Shown here: positions 17,829 through 26,477 of the stretch, piece by piece
Position numbering within the stretch: position 1 is the stretch's first letter
Layout of the letters: the number at the start of each line of letters is the position of its first letter
Source: JAHHUA01 sp036635475
Lineage (GTDB): Bacteria; Bacillota; Clostridia; Oscillospirales; Ruminococcaceae
Assembly: GCA_036635475.1 (NCBI GenBank)
Contig: JAVWQH010000005.1
Span: forward strand, 1 to 64,000
DNA length: 64,000 nt
Direction: 5' to 3'
Position numbers and translations under genes: made by a program
The notes under the pieces: model-generated
The model's input: only the letters and a program-made list of their open reading frames with translations
Told to the model about the DNA's origin: nothing
Databases searched by the model: none

Positions 17829-18446
17829 CTATTCATCTTCATTTTCGATATAGTCACGAATGGCAAAGTTGATATCTTCAAAGCTGTAACCCATTCGTAC
17901 TAAATATGTAGTTATTCTGGTTCTTTCTTTTCTGTCAGTGAGAGATTTTCTAACACGTTTTTCTAAAACCGCAGCAATTCTTTCTTTGTCCAAATCGTCA
18001 TCAAATTGTTCGCTTGCCTCTTTTGACATTTCTTTTTCAATGCCCTTTTTCATCAGTTCGTAAAAAATCTTTCTGGCGGAAAAACCTTTTAGGTTGTACA
18101 TATCTCTTGCAAGTGCCATAGAATAATCATAGTCATTAATAAGACCATATTCTTCCATTTTATCTGCAGTTTGTTCGCAAATCTCAGGTTCACCATATTT
18201 GAGCAATTTTTCAATCAGTTTGTTACGACTATAGGATTTTACAGACAGAAGTTTATATGCTCTGTCACGAGTTATTTTGCCCTCAGATTGAGCTTTTAAG
18301 TCCAGCATTTGTTGTTCGGTTACATTATCGTCAATTTTAATTCCCGATGCAACATAAACATCAATATGCAGTGCCGCAAAGAACTCATCATCAAGAAAGA
18401 TAGAATATCTGCCCCTTTGTGTTCTAGTTATATCAGTAACAACCAT
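17829..18446 (-). CDS. recX: Regulatory protein RecX
   Basis: All-helical protein of 205 residues built from three-helix repeats typical of RecX. Landmarks are RAYKLLSVKSYSRNKLIEKL, then YGLINDYDYSMALARD with KGFSARKIFYELMKKGI, and the C-terminal RTRITTYLVRMGYSFEDI. RecX binds RecA filaments and limits or remodels strand exchange. The N-terminal ~50 residues form a small beta domain (GRYSIFLDDEFFAAL), also seen in Bacillus RecX. It follows recA by 31 bases, so it probably shares the SOS promoter. Confidence 0.93.
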   Translation of the reverse strand: MVVTDITRTQRGRYSIFLDDEFFAALHIDVYVASGIKIDDNVTEQQMLDLKAQSEGKITRDRAYKLLSVKSYSRNKLIEKLLKYGEPEICEQTADKMEEYGLINDYDYSMALARDMYNLKGFSARKIFYELMKKGIEKEMSKEASEQFDDDLDKERIAAVLEKRVRKSLTDRKERTRITTYLVRMGYSFEDINFAIRDYIENEDE

Positions 18447-18477
18447 AGCAATTCCTTTATATTATAGTTTAATAATT

Positions 18478-19581
18478 TTAGCTGTCTTTTTCATCGCTAT
18501 CGCTATCGCCGTCATCGTCAACATCAACATCGACTGAAACAGCAGAATTTTTTGCTCCTTTGCCATAAGCTTTTTTAGGAGTTTTTGGCATAGCGGCAAG
18601 TCTGTCAGCTTGTTCACGAACTTGTCTTGCAACATCGTTAGTAAATTCAGGATTATTTTTCATATATTCCTTAACATTATCTCTGCCTTGACCCAAACGA
18701 TTTTCTTGATAGCTAAACCAAGCACCGCTTTTATTAATAATGTCAAGTTTGGCAGCAAGGTCAAGAATTTCTCCTTCTTTGGAGATACCTGTTCCATACA
18801 TTATATCAAATTCAGCCTCTTTGAATGGAGGAGCAACTTTATTTTTAACAACTTTAACTCTTGTTCTGTTGCCGATAATGTCGCCGCCGACTTTAAGTTG
18901 TTCAATACGTCTAACGTCAAGGCGAACTGATGAATAGAACTTGAGGGCACGACCGCCTGGGGTTGTTTCGGGGTTACCATAAACAACGCCGATTTTTTCT
19001 CTTAATTGGTTAATAAAGATTGCAACAGTGTTAGATTTGCTGATTGCACCTGTTAATTTTCGTAGAGCTTGTGACATAAGTCTTGCTTGAACACCAACAA
19101 AAGAGTCACCGATTTCGCCATCAATTTCAGCTTTTGTTACTAAAGCAGCAACGGAGTCAATAACGATAACATCAATAGCACCTGAACGAACTAAAGCCTC
19201 AGTAATTTCTAAAGCTTGCTCACCTGTGTCAGGTTGAGAAACAAGAAGATTGTCAATATTAACTCCCAAAGCTTGAGCATAAATAGGGTCAAGAGCATGT
19301 TCAACGTCAATGAACACAGCTTCTCCACCATTTCTTTGAGCTTCCGCAACAATATGGAGAGCAACTGTTGTTTTACCTGAACTTTCAGGGCCAAATATTT
19401 CAACAATACGTCCCTTTGGAACACCGCCAATACCGAGAGCCAAGTCAAGCGACAATGAACCAGTTGGGATTGATTCAACGTTTAGGGCTGAGTGCTGTCC
19501 AAGTTTCATTACAGCACCCTTGCCAAATTGTTTTTCAATTTGAGCAAGAGCAGTATCCAATGCTTTTTGTTTGTCTGACAT
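18478..19581 (-). CDS. recA: Recombinase RecA
   Basis: RecA of 367 residues. The Walker A is GPESSGKTT, the L1/L2 DNA-binding loops lie around GDSFVGVQARLMSQALRKLT and PETTPGGRALKFYSSVRLD, and the Walker B is VIVIDSVAAL. The tail is unusually acidic, with alternating D, S and E (DVDVDDDGDSDSDEKDS). RecA drives homologous recombination and LexA self-cleavage. The ATG at 19581 follows GGAAGG by 7-8 bases; the longer frame to 19596 overlaps that site. A SigA promoter (19651-19679) and a LexA box (19691-19704) lie upstream. Confidence 0.98.
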   Translation of the reverse strand: MSDKQKALDTALAQIEKQFGKGAVMKLGQHSALNVESIPTGSLSLDLALGIGGVPKGRIVEIFGPESSGKTTVALHIVAEAQRNGGEAVFIDVEHALDPIYAQALGVNIDNLLVSQPDTGEQALEITEALVRSGAIDVIVIDSVAALVTKAEIDGEIGDSFVGVQARLMSQALRKLTGAISKSNTVAIFINQLREKIGVVYGNPETTPGGRALKFYSSVRLDVRRIEQLKVGGDIIGNRTRVKVVKNKVAPPFKEAEFDIMYGTGISKEGEILDLAAKLDIINKSGAWFSYQENRLGQGRDNVKEYMKNNPEFTNDVARQVREQADRLAAMPKTPKKAYGKGAKNSAVSVDVDVDDDGDSDSDEKDS

Positions 19582-19650
19582 ATTATGACCTTCCAATCTG
19601 TTGATAATTTATAATATACATTCGTTTTAAACCTAATTATCCATTTTTTA

Positions 19651-19679
19651 ATTATATAATAAAAGTGCAATAAAAGCAA
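19651..19679 (-). promoter_or_regulatory. recA promoter
   Basis: On the minus strand, TTGCTT (19679-19674) and TATAAT (19656-19651) are separated by exactly 17 bases, about 70 bases before the recA ATG. Confidence 0.75.
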
Positions 19680-19690
19680 CTTAAAATGCT

Positions 19691-19704
19691 AGAACAAATG
19701 TTCT
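19691..19704 (-). promoter_or_regulatory. LexA (SOS) box of recA
   Basis: AGAACAAATGTTCT matches the Gram-positive LexA core GAAC-N4-GTTC. It lies about 11 bases upstream of the -35 of recA, so recA-recX (and perhaps rimO-pgsA) should be damage-inducible. Confidence 0.8.
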
Positions 19705-20041
19705 TAAAGTATAAACTTAATTATAAGAAAAGTAAATAGAGATTAAAAATAATAATACGCAATAGGACAATTTCATATACATATATAATGTGCAAAAAAT
19801 AATTTGATTTATCTGTTGCTTTTATTTCTCATTTAAACTATAATCAATCTACTTGATATAAATGTAATTTCAAACATAATAATACATCAAACTGATTACT
19901 GTAATTCCCTTTAAAACATACTAATACTATTTGAATTTATATTTATATTCCAAAGTTTGGCGAAATTATAAATAAATACTGTATTTTTTACGTTTTTGAG
20001 TTATAATGTATAATACTATATAAATAGAGGCGAGTGATAAA
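19705..20041. other. AT-rich intergenic region between divergent recA and trkA
   Basis: No coding signal or strong hairpin. A TATAAT-type element occurs just before the trkA start (within 20000-20025), probably its promoter. The remainder is very A/T-rich without a feature I can name. Confidence 0.5.
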
Positions 20042-20665
20042 ATGAATATACTAATTATAGGCTGCGGTAAAGTTGGCTCAACTCTTGCCAGCACACTTTC
20101 AAGAATAGGTCACGATGTTTCAGTTATAGATAGTGATAAAGAAAGCTTTGAACTTCTTGCTGACGATTTTAATGGAATAACCGTTACGGGCGTACCCATC
20201 GACCAAGATGTGCTTAAAAAGGCAGGTATCGAAGGTTGTGATGCTGTTGCGGCTGTTACAAAAAATGATAATATAAATGTTATGGTTTGTGAACTTGCAA
20301 AAGAAGTGTTTAAAGTAAACAAGATTTTAGCCAGAGTTTACGAGCCGTCACGTGAGGAAATTTTTGAAAACTTTGGCATACATACATTCTGTCCAACTAA
20401 TTTGACTGTTGAATCTGCAATTTCTATATTAACTGACCGAGATCAGATTAAATATGTAAGTTTTGATTCAACTTCTGTTGCATTTTCAACGGCTAAAGTG
20501 CCTAAGCATTTAAACGGACACAGTGTAAATGCTGTCCATATAGACACCGGCGAAAAGCTAATCGGAGTAATTCACGAAGACGGCAAGTTAACACTAATCG
20601 GAAGAAATGACGATTTTGTTATTTACACAAGTGACAGATTAGTTTTAGCAAAAACTATCAATTAG
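20042..20665 (+). CDS. TrkA/KtrA-type potassium channel regulatory protein (first copy)
   Basis: Cytosolic protein of 207 residues with an RCK domain: a Rossmann NAD-binding part (NILIIGCGKVGSTLASTLS, then DVSVIDSDKESFELL) and a C-terminal RCK_C region after residue ~135. Such subunits gate K+ uptake channels (TrkH/KtrB) in response to NAD(H) or ATP/ADP. GAGGCG lies before the ATG. A second, similar gene starts 16 bases downstream. No channel gene is in the window, so the partner must be encoded elsewhere. Confidence 0.9.
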   Translation: MNILIIGCGKVGSTLASTLSRIGHDVSVIDSDKESFELLADDFNGITVTGVPIDQDVLKKAGIEGCDAVAAVTKNDNINVMVCELAKEVFKVNKILARVYEPSREEIFENFGIHTFCPTNLTVESAISILTDRDQIKYVSFDSTSVAFSTAKVPKHLNGHSVNAVHIDTGEKLIGVIHEDGKLTLIGRNDDFVIYTSDRLVLAKTIN

Positions 20666-20681
20666 AAAGGGACAGTATAAA

Positions 20682-21341
20682 ATGAAAGTTATTGTAGTTG
20701 GTGGAGGAAAAGTTGGATTTTATCTTGCCCAAACTTTGATGAATCATGGTCATAAGCCATTCTTGATTGAAAAGTCAAAATCATTATGTGCTGAACTTGC
20801 AAATAAATTAGATATTCCTGTAATCTGCGGAGATGGTTCAACAATCGAATCACTTGAATTAGCAGGTGCATCAGAGGCGGATTCTTTAATAGGTGTAACA
20901 GGACAGGACCAAGACAATTTGATTGCTTGTCAATTGGGCAAAAAACGTTTTAATATTCCCAAAACGATTGCAAGAGTCAATAACCCCAAAAATGTTGAAA
21001 TTATGAAACTTTTCGGAGTTGATATAGCAATTTCAAGTACAGATAATATTGCTAAACTTTTGGAACGTGAGGTTGATACTGCCGCAATAAAACAATTGCT
21101 TGCAATTAATAGCGGCGAGGCATCAATAAGCGAATTGTTTTTGCCTAACAATTATAAATTTGATGGAAAAACTTTGATACAGTTAAAATTGCCGGAAACT
21201 TATGTAATAGTTTCTATAATACGTGATGGAACGTTGATTATTCCTCGTGGTAATACGCAAGTTTGCAGCGGCGATAAAGTTATTGTTCTTTGCGACAACA
21301 GTGTTGTTCACGATTTAAGCAAAATACTTGCCATTGAATAG
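20682..21341 (+). CDS. TrkA/KtrA-type potassium channel regulatory protein (second copy)
   Basis: Second RCK protein, 219 residues. The N-terminal nucleotide-binding part has KVIVVGGGKVGFYLAQTLMN, PFLIEKSKSLCAEL and VICGDGSTIESLELAGASEAD. The C-terminal RCK_C part includes NTQVCSGDKVIVLCDN. It is clearly related to its neighbour but not a recent duplicate, since the sequences differ throughout. The tandem pair resembles a two-RCK TrkA split into two genes, so a hetero-oligomeric gating ring is possible (inference). A ribosome site GAAAGGGA precedes the ATG; a terminator follows. Confidence 0.9.
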   Translation: MKVIVVGGGKVGFYLAQTLMNHGHKPFLIEKSKSLCAELANKLDIPVICGDGSTIESLELAGASEADSLIGVTGQDQDNLIACQLGKKRFNIPKTIARVNNPKNVEIMKLFGVDIAISSTDNIAKLLEREVDTAAIKQLLAINSGEASISELFLPNNYKFDGKTLIQLKLPETYVIVSIIRDGTLIIPRGNTQVCSGDKVIVLCDNSVVHDLSKILAIE

Positions 21342-21375
21342 CAATAATCAGCTAATTTAGAATTTAATATATGAA

Positions 21376-21409
21376 AACAGCGATTACAAAAAGTAACCGC
21401 TGTTTTTTT
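21376..21409 (+). terminator. Intrinsic terminator after the trkA pair
   Basis: AACAGCG and CGCTGTT form the stem base with an upper TTAC/GTAA stem, followed by seven Ts. It may also end pgi transcripts from the other strand. Confidence 0.8.
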
Positions 21410-21479
21410 AAAAATAAATGCTGTGTAACCTAATAAAAGATTGCAATTTCAGGGAATAATATAGCCAATAAAATCTAAT

Positions 21480-22757
21480 TTATAATTTAGCATCAATTAG
21501 AACTCTCTTGATATTTTTCTTGTATGCCTCAACACCAGGTTGGTCAAATGGGTTGATATTATCTAAAATACCATTAATAGCACAAGATTTTTCAAGAAAA
21601 TATATTAAATTGCCTAAATTATATGTATCCAGTTTTGGCACATCAATCAAAATTACAGGTACATTTCCACCGCAATGGGCATCGATAACGCCTTGAACAG
21701 CTTTATCATTAATCACAGAAAGTTTTTGGTTGGTGAGATAGTTCAATCCGTCAGCGTTTCCATCAATATCAGGGATAACGCAATCGCTGTCATCTAATCC
21801 GAATTTGAATATAGTTTCAAATAAAATTGGAGAACCATCTTGTATATATTGCCCAATTGAATGTAAATCTCTTGTATAAATAGCTACTGTTGGAAGGACA
21901 CCTATACGGTTTTTTCCCAAGCTTTCGCCGAAAAGTTGTCTATGCCATTCAAGAAATAGTTCAGTTGAAGGCTCAAAAGCAGCTGTCATTTCAACAGTTT
22001 TTCCCATATCGGCTAAGAATTTTCTTGCCAGAGCATATTGATAACAGTTATTTGCCGAGAAATCTGTATTTGCAAATTCAACTTCAGCATCATAAGCACC
22101 TTCCAGAAGCTGTTCAATGTTAATTCCGCTGACAGCAATTGGCAAAAGTCCCACAGCGGTTAAAACAGAAAAACGACCTCCGATATTTGATGGGACAACT
22201 AAAGTTTGATAGCCATATTTGTTGGCGAGTTGACGCAAAACACCATTTTTTTCATCAGTTGTACAAATTATTCGTTCACAAGCTTCATCTTTTCCGTAGC
22301 GATTTTCAATATAATTCTTAAAAATTCGGAAAGTAGCTGATGGTTCAAGAGTAGTACCGGATTTAGAAATAACGTTTAAGCTGACATTTTTATTTTCGCA
22401 AAGTTTCAAAATATTGTCCATATAACTGCCGCTTAAATTGTTTCCGACAAAATATATTTTAGGCGAATTTGAATTAAAATCGTTGTAGAACTGGGAATTA
22501 AGTGCTTCAATTATGGCTTTAGCACCGCAATATGAGCCACCCGCACCAACTACAATTAAAATATCACTTTGACTTTTAATTTTCTCAGCAAGTAACTTAA
22601 TTTTAGTTATTTCATCATCTGAAACTTTAAAATTAAGCCAACCAACCATTTCCTTTGCACAATTCATTTCGTGCAGTTTTTGGTGAGCTGACGAGATGTC
22701 GTATTTATTTGTAATATTCTCATTATTTTCAAAAAAAGTTTTAATAGTAATACCCAT
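21480..22757 (-). CDS. pgi: Glucose-6-phosphate isomerase
   Basis: Phosphoglucose isomerase of about 425 residues, the shorter Firmicutes type. Typical stretches are VVGAGGSYCGAKAIIEAL near residue 70 (sugar-phosphate site), NVISKSGTTLEPSATFR, GGRFSVLTAVGLLPIAVSG, and the C-terminal FDQPGVEAYKKNIK with the active-site lysine region. It interconverts glucose 6-phosphate and fructose 6-phosphate in glycolysis. The ATG at 22757 follows AAGGAGG; the longer frame to 22778 starts within or before that site. It is convergent with the trkA pair and apparently monocistronic. Confidence 0.97.
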   Translation of the reverse strand: MGITIKTFFENNENITNKYDISSAHQKLHEMNCAKEMVGWLNFKVSDDEITKIKLLAEKIKSQSDILIVVGAGGSYCGAKAIIEALNSQFYNDFNSNSPKIYFVGNNLSGSYMDNILKLCENKNVSLNVISKSGTTLEPSATFRIFKNYIENRYGKDEACERIICTTDEKNGVLRQLANKYGYQTLVVPSNIGGRFSVLTAVGLLPIAVSGINIEQLLEGAYDAEVEFANTDFSANNCYQYALARKFLADMGKTVEMTAAFEPSTELFLEWHRQLFGESLGKNRIGVLPTVAIYTRDLHSIGQYIQDGSPILFETIFKFGLDDSDCVIPDIDGNADGLNYLTNQKLSVINDKAVQGVIDAHCGGNVPVILIDVPKLDTYNLGNLIYFLEKSCAINGILDNINPFDQPGVEAYKKNIKRVLIDAKL

Positions 22758-22981
22758 TTTAATATTCCTCCTTTTCATTCTTCATTTAATTATAACTTAA
22801 TTGTGCTGGGTTTACAAGTTCAAATTGTATGCCAAATTTTATTTAAAATCGTGCAAATTAGTCCGATAAATGATGTGGCAAACTTGCTATTTTGAATATT
22901 TTGCTATATAATATGTTTGTATATTTATGAACGAATACAAAAAATGTTTTATATAATTGTTATAAAAAGGTAGGTTATTTG

Positions 22982-23788
22982 ATGCAAACAAGCAGTAATA
23001 AAAATAATGAAAAGATTTTAATTGATGGAATACCATATTTTGATGAAAATACCTGTAGAATTATGGCTGGCCCATGTGCGGTTGAAAGTCGTGACCAGAT
23101 TTTATTCACTGCTGAAGGCTTAGCAAAAATGGGAATAACCATATTCAGAGCAGGAACTTTTAAGCCGAGAACTGACCCCAAAACTTATCAAGGCGCAAGA
23201 GAATTGGGACTTAAATGGCTTGAAGAAGTGCGTGACGAGTTCGGTATGAAAATAATAACTGAAACTTCGGATATGACGAATTTTGATGCAGTTGAGAAAT
23301 CAACGGATATTATACAAATAGGTGCAAAATCTATGTATAATACGGCGCTTTTGAGTGCTGCCGGAAAATCGGATAAGCCAGTGATGTTAAAACGTCATTT
23401 TGGTGCAACTGTTGCAGAATTTTTGAAACTGTCTGAATATATTGTACAAGAGGGAAATTCAAAAATAATGCTTTGTGAAAGAGGCATACGAACTTTTGAA
23501 ACATCAACAAGATTTACATTGGATTTATGCGGGGCTGCTGTTATACAAGAAAAAACAAAATATCCATTGATAATTGACCCATCACATTCAATGGGATATT
23601 CCTATGGTGTGCCAAAAATCGCAAAAGCCGCAGTAGCATTTGGCTGCAACGGACTTTTGATTGAAGTTCATCACAATCCGTCCGAGGCAAGATGTGATAA
23701 GGAACAAGCAATCGACTTGGAACAATTTAAGCAAATATATCAACAGCTAAAACAAATTGGAGAAGTTGTGGGAAAAAGAGTTATATAA
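22982..23788 (+). CDS. aroF: 3-deoxy-7-phosphoheptulonate (DAHP) synthase
   Basis: DAHP synthase of the KDO8PS-like (type I beta) group, 268 residues. Motifs are RIMAGPCAVESRDQI, TFKPRTDPKTYQG, then IQIGAKSMYNTALL, KPVMLKRHFGAT, LCERGIRTFETSTRFTLD and DPSHSMGYSYGVPKIAKAA, which carry the PEP and metal ligands. It condenses phosphoenolpyruvate and erythrose 4-phosphate, the first step of the shikimate pathway. It lacks the N-terminal regulatory domain of some relatives. The ATG at 22982 follows AAAAAGGTAGG. No other shikimate gene is nearby. Confidence 0.95.
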   Translation: MQTSSNKNNEKILIDGIPYFDENTCRIMAGPCAVESRDQILFTAEGLAKMGITIFRAGTFKPRTDPKTYQGARELGLKWLEEVRDEFGMKIITETSDMTNFDAVEKSTDIIQIGAKSMYNTALLSAAGKSDKPVMLKRHFGATVAEFLKLSEYIVQEGNSKIMLCERGIRTFETSTRFTLDLCGAAVIQEKTKYPLIIDPSHSMGYSYGVPKIAKAAVAFGCNGLLIEVHHNPSEARCDKEQAIDLEQFKQIYQQLKQIGEVVGKRVI

Positions 23789-23813
23789 ATCCTCAAAATA
23801 TTAGGTGAAATAT

Positions 23814-24662
23814 ATGAAAAAAAACAAGATACTCAACGAATATTTATTAACCGCACTGGGAACAGTTATTTTCTCATTTGGGCTGTATTTTTTTATGTTC
23901 CCACAAAATTTATCCGCTGGTGGTATTGCAGGATATGCAATGATTATTTCAAGCTATATTTCTGTACCAATTTCATTGATAACATTTAGTCTTAATATAT
24001 CACTTTTGATTATCGGATTTATTTTTGTAGGGCCTTCATATGGCGGAAAAACGATTTGTTCAATATTGACTTTATCTTCATCAATGTTCCTTATGGAAAA
24101 ATTTGTTCAGCTCCAAAAACCGCTTACTAATGAGATTTTCTTCAATTTAATCTGTGGAATAATTATAACAACATTCGGAGTTTCAATCGTTTTCAACCAA
24201 AACGCATCAACTTGTGGAACAGATGTTATAGCCACAATATTAAAAAAATATCTGGGAATAAATATGGGAATAGGACTATTTTTGGCTAATAGCGTTGTGA
24301 TAATCGGCTCATATTATTCTTATGGTTTAGAAATCGCAGCGTTTAACGCATTTGCTTGTATGCTAAATAGTACATTTATAAACTTTTTCCTTGATGGATT
24401 TAACAGCAAAAAAGAAGTTACAATTGTGACGAAAAAGCTGAAAGAAGTGCAGAAATTCATTGTGGAAAACCTCAAACGAGGCTTGACAATTTATAGGGCA
24501 GAGGGCGGATATAGCGGAGAAAACAAGAAGATTTTGGTAACAATAGTTGATAGACACCAATATTTATTATTGAAAAAAGAATTGAAAATGTTGGATTGCG
24601 ATGCTTTTCTAGTAACGAGAAATTCTAAAGAGGTTTTAGGCAATGGATTTGATAGACTATAG
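23814..24662 (+). CDS. YitT family membrane protein (first copy)
   Basis: Membrane protein of 282 residues: five to six hydrophobic segments (residues ~8-190, including FSFGLYFFMFPQNLSAGGIAG) followed by a soluble DUF2179 domain (EVTIVTKKLKEVQKFI, RGLTIYRAEGGYSGENKKIL, DCDAFLVTRNSKEVLGNGF). The family is common in Firmicutes; its transport substrate is not established. AGGTGA lies 5 bases before the ATG at 23814. It follows the DAHP synthase by 25 bases. A paralogue lies at 46377-47228. Confidence 0.9.
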   Translation: MKKNKILNEYLLTALGTVIFSFGLYFFMFPQNLSAGGIAGYAMIISSYISVPISLITFSLNISLLIIGFIFVGPSYGGKTICSILTLSSSMFLMEKFVQLQKPLTNEIFFNLICGIIITTFGVSIVFNQNASTCGTDVIATILKKYLGINMGIGLFLANSVVIIGSYYSYGLEIAAFNAFACMLNSTFINFFLDGFNSKKEVTIVTKKLKEVQKFIVENLKRGLTIYRAEGGYSGENKKILVTIVDRHQYLLLKKELKMLDCDAFLVTRNSKEVLGNGFDRL

Positions 24663-24784
24663 TTTTGACAAATAACACAAGTTATCAATTTTTTATCACA
24701 TTTATATAAGAAATAATCTATTAAATTGCAGTAATATTTTATATGTAATTATTACAACAGTGTTGAAGAATAGAGGGGATAATT

Positions 24785-25240
24785 ATGCTAATAAGTGCTT
24801 TTTCGTCTGTTTACACCAAGTTTAAGCTGACATTTTATTCAAAAATTTTCAGCAATTTGGAAGAAAACAAAGAAAGTTTGACAACTATTGAAACTTGTTG
24901 CGTTGAAACTATTTATGCACTGAAAAGACCAACTATAAATGAATTTTCAACATTTTTGAAAATATCTCCTCCAAATGCTGCATATAAAATAAATAGGCTG
25001 ATTAGAAAAGGCTATATCAAAAAAGTGCAGTCAACCACCGATAAAAGAGAATATTATTTAGAAGTAACTGAAAAATTTTTGAAATGTTATAATTTCAGCT
25101 CAGACTATGTTGAAACGATTGTTGAAAGAGTTATGAATAGATTTCCTGAAAAGGATTTACAAAAATTTGAATATATGTTAAATGTTATTGCAGATGAACT
25201 TATGACTGAGGTCAAATTAGACTCAAGTTCTAATGATTGA
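24785..25240 (+). CDS. MarR family transcriptional regulator
   Basis: DNA-binding protein of 151 residues with MarR architecture. Helical dimerisation segments flank a winged helix containing TINEFSTFLKISPPNAAYKINRLIRKGYIKKV (recognition helix) and the wing STTDKREYYLEVTEKF. MarR proteins are usually repressors of nearby genes and respond to small ligands. Neighbours are a YitT protein upstream and nagB downstream on the same strand; which it controls is not evident, and I saw no obvious palindromic operator. GAGGGGA precedes the ATG. Confidence 0.9.
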   Translation: MLISAFSSVYTKFKLTFYSKIFSNLEENKESLTTIETCCVETIYALKRPTINEFSTFLKISPPNAAYKINRLIRKGYIKKVQSTTDKREYYLEVTEKFLKCYNFSSDYVETIVERVMNRFPEKDLQKFEYMLNVIADELMTEVKLDSSSND

Positions 25241-25369
25241 CACGATATTAAAAAAATATTTTTTTGATTTTCTATAAAATTCCATTTACATATAAAGATA
25301 AATGGTGTAAAATTATATACTGTGATATTTTCAAATTTATGAGCTTAATGATTAAGTGGAGGTAATTTT

Positions 25370-26101
25370 ATGAAGGTAATAATTGTAGAAGACTATGATA
25401 AAATGAGTGAAGTTGCAGCTGATATTCTTGCAAAACAAATCACTGAAAAACCCAATACGGTACTGGGACTTGCAACAGGCTCAACACCAATTGGAATGTA
25501 TAAAAAGTTAGTTGAATACTATCAAAATGGTAAATTAAATTTCAGCGAAATAAAATCATTTAATCTTGACGAATATTGTGGTTTACCAAAGGATAATGTA
25601 CAAAGTTACTGGTACTTTATGCATGATAACTTATTTAATCATATAAATATTAAATCCGATAATGTGAATATGTTTGATGGCGAAGAAAATGATGCAAAAA
25701 AGGCTTGTGAGGAATATGACATGGCAATCGAAAAAGCCGGTGGAATAGACTTGCAGATTTTGGGTTGCGGTCACAATGGACATATTGCATTTAACGAACC
25801 AAGCACAGAATTTAGCAAAAGTTCACATCGTGTTGAATTACAAGAGTCAACTATCAATGCTAACAAACGATTGTTCGCCGATGTAAGTCAAGTACCAAAA
25901 ACATCATACACTATGGGAATAAAAAACATAATGAATGCAAAAAAGATTGTTATGCTAGTAAGCGGTGAAGATAAGGCATTAACTGTACATCAAGCTTTTA
26001 ATGGCCCAATTGTTTCAACAGTTCCAGCTTCAGTTTTGCAACTGCATAATGATTTTACATTAGTTATGGATAAAGCTGCTGCATCAAAATATGTAAAATA
26101 A
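25370..26101 (+). CDS. nagB: Glucosamine-6-phosphate deaminase
   Basis: NagB of 243 residues. Signatures are TVLGLATGSTPIGMYKKLVEY, SFNLDEYCGLPKDNVQSYW, LQILGCGHNGHIAFNEPSTEF (catalytic Asp/His/Glu region) and the late SGEDKALTVHQAFNGP. It converts glucosamine 6-phosphate to fructose 6-phosphate and ammonia, feeding amino-sugar carbon into glycolysis. The length fits the Bacillus form without the allosteric extension of E. coli NagB. GGAGG lies 8 bases before the ATG. No nagA or PTS gene is adjacent. Confidence 0.96.
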   Translation: MKVIIVEDYDKMSEVAADILAKQITEKPNTVLGLATGSTPIGMYKKLVEYYQNGKLNFSEIKSFNLDEYCGLPKDNVQSYWYFMHDNLFNHINIKSDNVNMFDGEENDAKKACEEYDMAIEKAGGIDLQILGCGHNGHIAFNEPSTEFSKSSHRVELQESTINANKRLFADVSQVPKTSYTMGIKNIMNAKKIVMLVSGEDKALTVHQAFNGPIVSTVPASVLQLHNDFTLVMDKAAASKYVK

Positions 26102-26351
26102 ATATTGCTAAAAAGCTTGCTGTAATGCAGTTTTACAATTGTTTAACGTACAATTAGCTAACTATCATTAGTTACTAAACTATATAACTATCAAATAAAT
26201 TAATTGATATCTAAAAATAAAGGCATTGCCTTGGAAATAAATAAGTATGTTAATTATGCTGAAAAGCAACGAAAAATAATATATTTTATCTGCTAATATT
26301 ATTGTTGACATATTTAAAATTAAACTATATACTGTAGATAACAATTAATAT
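26102..26351. other. AT-rich intergenic region before the ZTP riboswitch
   Basis: No gene or strong hairpin seen. TTGACA (around 26303-26308) with TATACT about 23 bases later lies just before the riboswitch and is a possible, poorly spaced promoter. Confidence 0.45.
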
Positions 26352-26447
26352 ATTACTTGTGACTGACGGATAAAGTGTTTAACACTGTGGAACAAGTAAT
26401 GAATCAGCCGACCGTCTGGGCAATCCAATTAGGATTGCCCTTTTTTG
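26352..26447 (+). promoter_or_regulatory. ZTP riboswitch (pfl motif) with terminator, upstream of pflB
   Basis: The element matches the pfl/ZTP class. P1 pairs ATTACTTGT (26352-26360) with ACAAGTAAT (26392-26400). Between them are GTGACTGACGGA, a small hairpin AGTG-TTTAA-CACT and GTGGAAC. The second conserved block GCCGACCGTCTGGGCA (about 26406-26421) can pair with TGACGG, the class pseudoknot. Its 3' end forms a terminator, GGGCAATCC with GGATTGCCC (26418-26440), followed by TTTTTT. Ligand binding should favour pseudoknot over terminator, switching pflB on when ZMP/ZTP accumulates, that is when 10-formyl-THF is low. Confidence 0.93.
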
Positions 26448-26477
26448 TTTATGTGAGATAATGAAAGGAGCATTTAT

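Noticed and set aside
18478..18540. Repetitive GTCATCG/GCTATCG tract at the recA 3' end as a DNA repeat array
   Set aside because: It is explained by the acidic Asp/Ser tail of RecA, encoded by repeated GAC/GAT/AGC codons, and has no constant repeat unit.
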